Below are positions 55,679-64,000 of a DNA stretch of 64,000 nt, piece by piece. Both the position numbers and the translations under genes were made by a program. How positions within the stretch are numbered: position 1 is the stretch's first letter; each line of letters starts with the position of its first letter. This DNA comes from Fragaria x ananassa (lineage: Eukaryota > Streptophyta > Magnoliopsida > Rosales > Rosaceae). The stretch lies in the NCBI GenBank assembly GCA_034370585.1, contig CP139766.1:24694001-24758000 (forward strand), given 5' to 3'. The notes under the pieces are model-generated. The model was not told the origin of the DNA, ran no database searches, and was given only the letters and a program-made list of their open reading frames with translations.

Positions 55679-58309
55679 ATGGACTGTGCTTTATTTCCTC
55701 ACCCCCTGATCAGTCCTCACGTCCTCACTAACTCAAGGTAAATCCATCTCTTCCTCTCGGTACGTAGCTTCCTTGTTGCTTTCCAAACATGTTTAACACC
55801 GTTGGTTCTTCTTCTTCTTCTTCTTCTTCTTCTTCTTCTTCTTCAAAGTTTGCATCGATATTTTGCGGCTCCTAGGAAGCAAAGGTGGCTGAATTGGGCA
55901 ATTGGGGTTTCTAGAACTGGAGAGGGAAACTTTTGTAATGATCTTCCTCTGAAGAAAAGTGAAAATGGGTCTTTGTTGGGTGGCTTGGACGAGTCAGCTT
56001 CGGCAGCACCAATTATTGGGACATTAGATGCTGAGATTACACCAGAGACCAATGATTTCTTTGTTAGTGATGCCGAGGGTGATCCCGATTGTCCATCGGA
56101 GGGCTACTCGTCCATAGAGCAAGCGCTTAATGCATTACGCCAAGGAAAGGTGAATCAGTACTTATTCAGCTACTCATTTCTAGCTATTCGACTTGATTGA
56201 TCTGTGATCATATTGAATTTCGCTGTTATTGATCTTGTGTTGGAGTATAAATTATTAGAAACGAGTGAAAATAAAATTGAGATTTGTCCCGCATCGTGCA
56301 CAATATTGTACAACCATTTGCGACAGAATAATGTTAGGTAAACCACTTATTGGACATCATTCAGCTGAATGACATGTTGCCTTCAAGTTGAAAGATATTG
56401 TGTTGGTCTCATGAAACCCAAGTTGATTAAGAATTTAATGGTACCTCGCTGATTTTTTGTTTTTTCTCCTCTTTTGCATTGGGTCTAGTTTGTGATTGTT
56501 GTGGATGATGAGAATGCGGAAGTTGAAGGAAACCTTGTCATGGCAGCATCATTTGCAAATCCTAGAAACATAGCTTTCCTAATCAAACACGGATCTGGGA
56601 TCGTTTCTGTAGGCATGAAGGAGGAAGATCTTGAAAGATTGAGGCTTCCTCTGATGTCACCAGAGACCGAAGACGAAGACTCTTCTGCTCCCACATTCAC
56701 TATCACAGTGGTATATGATGCTTAGTTTGCATTACAATGCTGTAATTCAAGTAAACTCAATTTGTTAATGTTCGAGTTCATAACATTATTAGTTTGTTAC
56801 TTTGTTTGATTCTGTAGGATGCAAAAATTGGAACATCTACTGGAGTATCAGCTACAGACAGGGCAAAGACTGTTCTTGCTCTTTCATCTAAGGAGTCAAA
56901 GCAGGAAGATTTTAGAAGGCCTGGCCATGTGTTTCCCCTCAAGTATCGAAATGGTGGGGTTCTCCGGAGAGCTGGTCACACCGAGGCTTCTGTTGACCTT
57001 GTTGTTCTGGCAGGCTTAAGGCCAGTGTCTGTTCTTTCAGCTGTAGTTGATGCAGATGATGGCTCTATGGCCTCTTTGCCCAGTTTAAGAAAACTTTCGT
57101 CGGACCACAGCATTCCAATCGTCTCAATAACCGATTTGATTAGGTAATCAGTCTACTAGCAAATGCATTTTTCGATGAGTACTGTAAATAATTGTGGGAG
57201 TAATCAGTCTACTTGAATTTGTTGAGTACAGTTTTTAACAAATAATGCAACATGTACCACAGTTACTGACCACATTGCTAATTGTATCTCTTACAAATAT
57301 GCATTCACCCTTTACAAGAGAGTGGTTAGTAATGTGATGAGGATTTGTGGTATAAAATTTAACTGAAGTTTACTAAAATACCTGAGTCTCCGGATGTATA
57401 TGAATTCAGCTGATAAGGTATGATATGCTCACAGGTACAGGAGAAAAAGGGAAAAGATAGTTGAAAGAACTGCCCTATCGCGTTTGCCTACAAAATGGGG
57501 TCTGTTTCAGGCTTATTGCTACCGCTCAAAGCTAGACGGCACAGAACATGTTGCTGTTGTGAAGGTACGTACGTAACATTTGGCTTGGTAACAAGTGTAG
57601 TACTTTGTAAGTGTATTAAATTTCTGGTAAGCTAACATTGTCTGTTTCACTATGAACATCAACAGGGAAGCATAGGAAATGGAGAAGATGTGCTAGTAAG
57701 AGTTCATTCAGAGTGTTTGACAGGTGACATTTTTGGGTCAGGGCGGTGTGATTGTGGCAACCAGTTGGAGTTGGCAATGCGGCTAATCGAACAAGCAGGC
57801 CGAGGGGCTGTAGTTTACCTTCGGGGTCACGAAGGAAGAGGCATTGGTCTTGGTCACAAACTTCAAGCCTATAATCTTCAAGACCAAGGGCATGACACAG
57901 TCCAGGCTAATATCGAACTTGGACTAGCTGTTGATGCTCGTGAATATGGAATTGGTGCCCAGGTCAGTTTCTTAAACCATGTTCCCACTAAACCTCACAT
58001 TTTGGCATGTTGGTCACGATATATAACATTTTCTAATATTGACATCAGATCCTAAGAGACATAGGAGTTCGAACGACGAGGCTTATGACAAACAATCCAG
58101 CTAAGTTCAGTGGTCTAAAGGGATACGGCTTGGCTGTGATCGGAAGGGTTCCGGTGTTGACACCAATTACAGAGGAAAACAAGAAGTACTTGGAAACAAA
58201 ACGAACTAAGATGGGACATATTTATGGTTCTGATATCCGAGGACCTTCAGCCGGATTGATCAAACCAAATATAAATAACCAAGGCATGGAAGACAGCCTT
58301 GAAAGTTGA
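55679..58309 (+). CDS. RIBA3: RIBA3-type riboflavin biosynthesis protein (GTP cyclohydrolase II with degenerate DHBP synthase domain), 531 aa, 7 exons
   Basis: Exons are 55679-55737, 55849-56149, 56489-56710, 56818-57143, 57435-57564, 57666-57962 and 58049-58309. They total 1596 nt, 532 codons with TGA. The N-terminus is likely a plastid transit peptide, followed by TPETNDFFVSDAEGDPDCPS, typical of RIBA3. The DHBP synthase-like domain reads VVDDENAEVEGNLVMAA, where active enzymes have DREN-EGD, so key residues are changed. The GTP cyclohydrolase II domain looks intact, with zinc ligands in SECLTGDIFGSGRCDCGNQ and the catalytic region YLRGHEGRGIGLGHKL. It should open the GTP ring as the first step of riboflavin synthesis in plastids. 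In Arabidopsis RIBA3 the DHBP synthase activity is lost. A CTT repeat run (55808-55844) precedes exon 2. Confidence 0.93.
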
Positions 58310-58466
58310 ACATTAGACATAGCTACACCGGTATAGAAAACGATTTTTTTTTCTTTTTTTCCTCACTTCTACATTCATTGGTTTGTTATTGGTTCTTACA
58401 TTACTGTTAAAATTCCATGTCCACCAACATTTCTTTTAAATCTTGTAAGAAACATGACCACTAACA

Positions 58467-58560
58467 TTGGTTCTGATATTCGATAACCTTCAGGTCTATT
58501 CATCAAACCAAATGAAAAATGCCAATGCCTTATGCCTAGAAGACATCCCTGAAAGCTGAA
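58467..58560 (+). pseudogene. Degenerate duplicate of the RIBA3 last-exon end
   Basis: GGTTCTGATATTCGATAACC followed by CTTCAGG, ATCAAACCAAAT, CAATGCC, AGAAGACA and CCCTGAAAGCTGAA tracks bases 58226-58310 of RIBA3 (GGTTCTGATATCCGAGGACC to CTTGAAAGTTGAA) with small indels. It begins about 160 bp after the true stop. Confidence 0.75.
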
Positions 58561-58839
58561 ATTATTTCATACACGAAACGCAGTTCTTTTTTCTCGCTGT
58601 AACAAAGAGAACTCACTGATTTTGACGGTGGTTATTTATTAGATTACAGTTTCCATTCTGAATGGTGATAAGTCCTCCAACCTCAATCCAAGCATGATAT
58701 AGGAAGCCAAAAAAAAGAGATGTTAACCTATACCGATTAAAGTAAAGTAAATCAGTGCAGATTTTGCCCTCAACTATAGAAACTATGATACAGGCTATCC
58801 GAACATACGCAAGCCAGAGGACCTAAAAGAATCCCATAT

Positions 58840-58950
58840 TTAAGCTTGAAAAGAAGATGAGAACTATGACCAAAGATGAGGAGAAATTGCTTAAAACTTA
58901 AAAAGACTTGTTGAACAGCTCAAAGATGCGGTAGAACTACTCACTTTTTA
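58840..58950 (+). repeat. Left copy of a duplicated short coding-like block
   Basis: ACTATGACCAAAGATGAGGA and CTTAAAAAGACTTGTTGAAC, AGCTCAAAGATGCGGTAGAA match 62508-62578 (readable there as MTKDEKKVLKRLVEQLKGAV). It marks the left end of a segmental duplication of about 3.6-4 kb. Confidence 0.65.
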
Positions 58951-59143
58951 AAGTGATTTGTATTCTTTCTTTTGCATCATCAACTTCAGGTTAGTATGCT
59001 TGTATGCTTGCGGCACAAGAAATATGAAGCATGCATATCTAACAACTCATGAGTGCCACTACTAATCTATAACACAGGAAAGAGAAAAACCACAGCATCA
59101 GGTTCAGATTCTAAACCGCACTGGTAAAGGATCATGAGTACTC

Positions 59144-60552
59144 TCAGGCTTCTGGTGCATGTTCTCCAACATCGACATCTGCAGGTGGTTCATCACCATT
59201 GCCCTGAGGAGGGTTCGATGGTTGAGGTTGAGGAGCAATCACATTATTATCAAATAATGCTTGATGTTGATCAATATCCCCGGTAAGTAGAGTTGGTTCA
59301 GGTACAAGTTGAAATACAGGTTCAGGTACTGGTATAGGTTTTGGTAGCATTGCTGCAAATCCACTCACTTTCTGTCTTCCATTCCAATATGAGAGCCTCT
59401 CCCTGCACATAGTAGATTATATCAGTACTGATTAGGACTTTTTAGTTGTGCAGTATTCACTAGACTCATTTCATACTTACAAGTTAAGGTTATATCTTTC
59501 ATTTTGCACAAGAGAGCAGAGTTGTGCTGCAGGACTTGAACCTGAACAAGAAGTTACTCAGATAAAAAAGACAAACAATTCAATTCCATGGGATAGATAA
59601 ATCACTTGAGGAAAAGAGATGTATCAAACTTACATATTTGAATCCCAATGCCGTGTTGCAGGACATACATTGTACCGTTCGCACTCTATCCTCATCTAGG
59701 AGGGCTGAACACGTCACATTCCTACTGCATTGCAAACATGTAATCATCAGTCTTTGAAATACGCAAGTGCTATAGCCTAAATTTGGAAGATTCAACAACC
59801 AGTGAACTGTCCCTTCTGCAAAATAAACCGAAACCAATGTTAAGATACAGTCCTTCATTTGAAACAGTTCTTATAGATAGACTCACAGACAGTGATTTAC
59901 ATGACTGATAAATCTAGAGTGCTATAATGTAGTGAAAAGGACAACTGGAAACCAATAATTTACACTTTATTATTATTACCATTCACAAGTAACAGAACTG
60001 ATTATTAAAGTTGGGAAAAAAAAAAACTAAATATGCAATGAAATGCTACTAAAACTCTTGTATCCAAAAAAAAAATAATGCTACTAAAACTCACAAAAGT
60101 TTGACTACAATATTGCAAAAATCAGAACTAATTAGCAATGTTGAGAAAGAAAAAAAACACTAAATACGCAATCCAATACAACTAAAACTCATTGAAGTTA
60201 AATCAACATTTTTTTAGTAATCAGAAGGATATCAAACCAAATGCTTCACAAATTCAATACTTAGCAGATCCTGCTAACATTCTCAAACTTCCACTTGCAA
60301 TGCTCTTGAAATCAAAATTGATCAAGAGAGTATCAAACAAAAGTCAAACGACATCAAGAACCCAATTCAGCCAAGTCTGGAGTATCAAACCAAAGACATC
60401 AAGAACCCAATATAGAACTAATATTGTAGAAAGTAATGAGCTCTAAGAACCCAGTTAAAAATGTGATCTTTCTTGAATGCATCATCCAAAATCAAAAGCA
60501 GCATTGCCTTAAGGGACCTTTCTTGATGAATTGTCTTGGGAATTAAACACAG

Positions 60553-60586
<34 letters not shown>

Positions 60587-60760
60587 TACTCTGTAAACTC
60601 TGTGAATGAAGTCTCGCTCGGGGACGATGTGGGTTTGGCATTGGCTGCAGAAGTATAGTACTTTGTAGTTCGACTGAAGGACCTCATTTTGAAACGAATG
60701 CTGAAACACAGAGGATGACGTTGCTTCTGTAAAACAGAGAACCAGAGTTGACAATGTGAA
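59144..60760 (-). pseudogene. CxxC zinc-binding (Yippee/Mis18-like) gene, copy A, frameshifted
   Basis: Minus-strand pieces: a first-domain stretch near 60700-60600 (SNYKVLYFCSQCQTHIVPER), an uncertain middle exon near 59815, then exons 59724-59634 (NVTCSALLDEDRVRTVQCMS, then CNTALGFKY), 59541-59481 and 59402-59144 (ERLSYWNGRQKVSGFAAMLP, then a proline-rich tail ending GEHAPEA). Two CxxC pairs separated by a long gap suggest a Yippee/Mis18/CULT-like zinc fold; that is inference from spacing. In exon 59541-59481, GTCCTGCAG replaces GTGCCTGCAG of copy B, a one-base loss that breaks the frame before PAAQL. No ATG is found in frame with the first CxxC. It may be dead, or the start exon was missed. 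Confidence 0.55.
60556..60582. repeat. (GA)n microsatellite
   Basis: AGAGAGAG run within the CxxC gene copy A region. Confidence 0.85.
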
Positions 60761-61134
60761 AGACAAAAGCAAAGAGTTGAAAGAATCAATCTTTGAAGAT
60801 TAAAGAAAACAAACCCGGAAATCTTCTTCTTTCTCAAGAATGAAATGAGTGAGAGAGCGAGAGAGAGAATCAAAGAGAGAACGTTAGAGCTGTGTAGCTA
60901 TATATGAATGAGGTGCAGCATAATCAGTTGGGGAAGTTTGTTTGTGAAGCAAGGCAAACAAGTTCGTTGCAGAATTCAGTTAAGAAATGGTGCCAGCGTG
61001 GAGAAAAGGAACGACTTAATTTTCTTCTACTGGAGCATTTTATCGAACAACTTACAGGAATAACTAAACGAGGCTTTACGATCACGGCGAGCCATGGTTC
61101 CGGTGGCATGGTTTTGAGGTCGGTTATGTGATGC

Positions 61135-61560
61135 AGCAGAAATATAAACGTTAGAATCCATCAACAGTGACTTGTATCCACCAACGGCGACTTGAATCCA
61201 CAAGTCTAGTTTTCTCGAATCCACGAGAGAATTGAGATAAACTTAAGGGTTTTATTAATATCAAAGCTCACGAATACAACCAATTAAGGGTTCTTATATA
61301 AGAGAAACTAAACTCTAGGGCAACTAACAACCAAGCCTAAAAGCCCATAGGTTAAAAGAAAACAAAATCCAAAATAAACTAAAAACCTAGAATATTACTA
61401 AATGCCGAATCGGATATATAAAACGATATTTTTGGCCTAAACTGACAGGACTCACTAAAGTGGGTCTTGTAGATCTCGTCGTTCCCATTCCGGATGGTAT
61501 CATGCGTCCCAAATGGATGTTCTGACCAAACGTTACACCAAATCATATTTAATAGATTTT
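61135..61560 (-). mobile_element. Possible solo LTR or LTR fragment
   Basis: On the minus strand the sequence contains TCTTATATAAGAACCC (TATA-like), then AATAAAACCCTTAAGTTT (polyadenylation-like), then repeated phrases GGATTCGAGAAAAC, GGATTCAAGTCGCCG and GGATACAAGTCACTG. TGTAACGTTTGGTCAG near 61540 could be the left edge. No paired LTR, target duplication or coding region was found. Confidence 0.35.
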
Positions 61561-62430
61561 ACACGATAAACCCGAAAAGTCCAAAACAACATCTTCTTGA
61601 ATATTCTAGCGGCTAGCAACCACATGATACGAGAATTACCGATTTTCAAATCATTCTTTTTTATTATTCGCTGCTTCCTGACTTTTATTTTTTTCTGTCT
61701 AAATTTGCTCCATTCTCGTTGTGTTGCCATGGTTTTGGCCCTCAACTTGTCTTCACGTTTCGGTGCCGCCATTGAGAGAGGGAGTGAAACGCCGGAGCTT
61801 GTTATTTGCTGCTAATGGGTGGTTTTAGTTCATATTGAAAGAAATATAAAACAAAATAAAATAAAACAAAAGCTAAAGAAAAAAATATAGCGATATGCGC
61901 CTTAAATATGATGTAGAAAATCAGAGAAAGTGGAGATTCTTGAAATTAAGTGAGAACTAGTAAGAGTTGAGTGAGAACTAGTAAGAGTTGGAACACAATA
62001 AAATTGTTGAACTCAAGAATTGGAAAAAGGACACTTGTATCGTGTTTGTCAAGAGGGTAATGCTCAGTGAGGGTAATTTTTATATTTTTAATGGATTGAC
62101 ATAAGGTGGAGATGAACGTCAAATATTTTGATGAGTATGAAAATGGGAGGTCAAATAAGAAACACCTCATGACTCATCTTTAGCTACACCGGTAAGTATA
62201 TATTTTGAAGCAAACGGTGCGCGTCAACTTCTATCCATACAGAGTTTCAAACATGTCACGGGTAATGTTCATAGCATGGTTCTAAAAAATAAACCGATAG
62301 TAGGACACAGACCTACTTTACTAACTCGATTTGGATGACGAAAATTACAGTGAGGTGCAGCAATTGGCAATTTAGAAGAGGGGGGTTATGGAGAAAGGGC
62401 CAGAATGGCTTATGAAATCGATTAATAATT
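61561..62430. other. Intergenic; no gene seen
   Basis: AT-rich. A 22-bp direct duplication GTGAGAACTAGTAAGAGTTG lies at 61950-61993. No supported gene. Confidence 0.45.
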
Positions 62431-62499
62431 ATTCCAATGTTTGTAACCTTCTTATCCTCTGTAATGAATGGTTTAAACTTAGATCAAGAAGAGGGGTAC

Positions 62500-62700
62500 A
62501 AACATAGAAATATGACCAAAGATGAGAAGAAAGTGCTAAAAAGACTTGTTGAACAGCTGAAAGGCGCGGTAGAACTACATATTTGGTCATGTATATACCT
62601 TTTATGGTGTTTTTTCACTTTTGTGTTCTTTGTTTTGCAACATCATCTTCAGCTTAGTAGGCTTCTAACCATTCATGAATGCCACTACTGATTTATAGCA
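62500..62700 (+). repeat. Right copy of a duplicated short coding-like block
   Basis: Matches 58840-58950, including GACCAAAGATGAGAAGAAAG and AAGACTTGTTGAACAGCT. It then continues into TTTTGTGTTCTTTGTTTTGC and TCATGAATGCCACTACTGAT, similar to 58965-59070. It was probably part of an ancestral plus-strand gene fragment carried along in the duplication. Confidence 0.6.
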
Positions 62701-63182
62701 CAGGAAATAGACAAAGCATGCCATAGTGTAGAGAAATGCCCCCCTTTCTTCATTCGATCAGCATGGGTTTCCTTGTGATCATATCCTCTCAGTTTAATTT
62801 GGCATGAAAAATTTATCCAGGTTATACAAAACTAACGAATACATGAATACGTCTTCTCATTTGCAGGAAAAAAAAATTTGGAAAAAGGCATACAGAATTT
62901 TGGTGAGCTGCCTATTTTATTTCTATAAACATTCTCCAAGTCATTTGCTTCTGTCACCATATCCTCCGGTTTTGGTGCAAAAACTTACAACTCCAGACTA
63001 TGCAACTTTAACATTTCATTGCAATTTGCAAGTGCCTCTACTGACACTAAAACTGGGAGTTTTGCGTCATACAGCATCAAAATCAGATTCTAAGCCGCTC
63101 CTAAAAGATCATGACCATACTCTCCGGCTTGTGGTGCTTGTGGTGCTTGCTTTGCAAGATCATCATCCCCTTCACCATTCCC

Positions 63183-64000
63183 CTAAGGAGGGTCAGGTGG
63201 TTGAGGTTGAGGTACAATTAAATGATTACCAAATATTGCTTGAAGTTCATCAATATCCCCAGCAGGTAGATTTGGTTCAGGTAAAATTTGAAATACAGGT
63301 TCAGGTCCAGGTATAGGTTCTGGTAGCACTTCTGCATGTCCACTCACTACTTGGTGAGGATGAGGTACAATTAAATGATTACCAATTATTGCTTGAAGTT
63401 GATCAATATCCGGAGCAGGAAGATTTGGTTCAGGTACAAGTTGAAATACAGGTTCAGGTCAAGGTATAGGTTCTGGTAGCACTGCTGCATATCCACTCAC
63501 TACTTGGTGTCCGTTCCAATATGAGAGCCTCTCCCTGCTCAGAGTAGATTATATCAGTACTGATTAAGACTTGCTAGTTGTGCAGTATTCACTATACTCA
63601 TTTCGGACTTACAAGTTAAGCTTAGATCTTGTTTCATTTTGCACTAAAACGCAGAGTTGTGCTGCAGGCACTCGAACCTGAACAGGAATTTACTCAGATA
63701 AGAGAACTAAAACAATTCAATTCCATTGAATAGATAAATCACTTAAGAAAAAGAGATGTATCAAACTTACATATTTGAATCCCAATGCCAAATCGCAGTG
63801 CTTACAATGTACCCTTTGCACTCTATCCTCATTTAGAAGATCTAAGTAATTCACGTTCGTACTGCATTTTAGACATGTAATCCATCAATTCTAAAAAGAG
63901 AAAACATTTGATCCATCAGTTTCTGAAATTACGTAGGTACTACAAGTTTTGCACCATTTGTGTCGTTTCTTTTACCGACTGTGCTTGCTTCCTGCCTTAG
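63183..64000 (-). pseudogene. CxxC zinc-binding (Yippee/Mis18-like) gene, copy B, runs off the window
   Basis: Minus-strand exons 63861-63771 (NYLDLLNEDRVQRVHCKHCD, then LALGFKY), 63677-63613 (VRVPAAQLCVLVQNE) and 63534-63183 (ERLSYWNGHQVVSGYAAVLP, then a proline-rich tail) align with copy A exon for exon. The 65-nt exon keeps the original phase. The tail contains a 153-bp in-frame tandem duplication. The inner exon is broken by TGA at 63459-63461 (in PIP*PEPVF), and TAG at 63183-63185 would be the next stop. The sequence after 63870 continues towards the gene 5' end, where I cannot resolve the exons. Confidence 0.55.
63200..63505 (-). repeat. 153-bp in-frame tandem duplication in the tail of CxxC gene copy B
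   Basis: CACTCACTACTTGGTG recurs at 63341 and 63494. Each unit encodes VLPEPIP-PEPVFQ, PEPNLPA-DID and LQAI-GNHLIVP. Copy A has a single unit. Confidence 0.8.

Noticed and set aside
60904..61131. Plus-strand 75-codon ORF
   Set aside because: No recognisable features, and it overlaps LTR-like sequence and the promoter side of the CxxC gene.

Overview
The window is nuclear DNA of a flowering plant. It holds intron-rich genes with plant GT-AG junctions, plant-specific families (RIBA3-type riboflavin enzyme, 11S-globulin-like bicupins), a nuclear tRNA-His, and nested CACTA, PIF-Harbinger, Tat-like Ty3/gypsy and non-autonomous LTR elements. The protein sequences look eudicot. Rosaceae is a guess that the sequence does not prove.

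Layout. 1-9115 is the right-hand part of a CACTA (En/Spm) transposon whose left end lies outside the window. Its second gene is split by a 3.4 kb non-autonomous LTR retrotransposon (3366-6765, TSD GTATC). 9116-10513 holds a small MITE and a two-exon minus-strand gene for a 96-aa protein I cannot name. A nearly intact PIF-Harbinger element (10517-14353, TSD TGA) sits just upstream of that gene. RAD51D (10 exons, minus) fills 15670-18221. A foldback MITE separates it from a three-exon cytosolic-type bicupin gene (19587-21304, minus). 22570-25037 holds an RNase-H-like relic and an inverted LTR-gag fragment of a Tat-like gypsy element. 26372-41290 holds the pol end, antisense ORF and LTR of a related element, split by a complete 10,015-bp CACTA element (28253-38267, TSD AAT). 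41290-47150 is repeat-rich and apparently gene-poor, with two minisatellites and LTR-like pieces.

The right third is gene-rich: a second bicupin (47274-49135, plus), tRNA-His(GUG), a UDP-galactose/UDP-glucose transporter-5-like gene (50436-54930, minus, 10 exons) head-to-head with RIBA3 (55679-58309, plus, 7 exons), then a tandemly duplicated and decaying CxxC (Yippee/Mis18-like) gene at 59144-60760 and 63183 to the window end.

Five multi-exon host gene models were assembled by eye. RAD51D, both cupins, the transporter and RIBA3 each join without a stop and give a total length divisible by three, which is good internal support. The host genes are unrelated housekeeping genes and show no operon-like logic. 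The shared history is in the transposons: two related CACTA copies, each with a broken TNP2-like gene, and one with an apparently intact second gene (571 aa). I found no convincing wholly new biological system. The least ordinary items are the LTR element carrying one orphan coiled-coil ORF, its mosaic LTRs, and the internal arrays of the CACTA CCGACGA motif.
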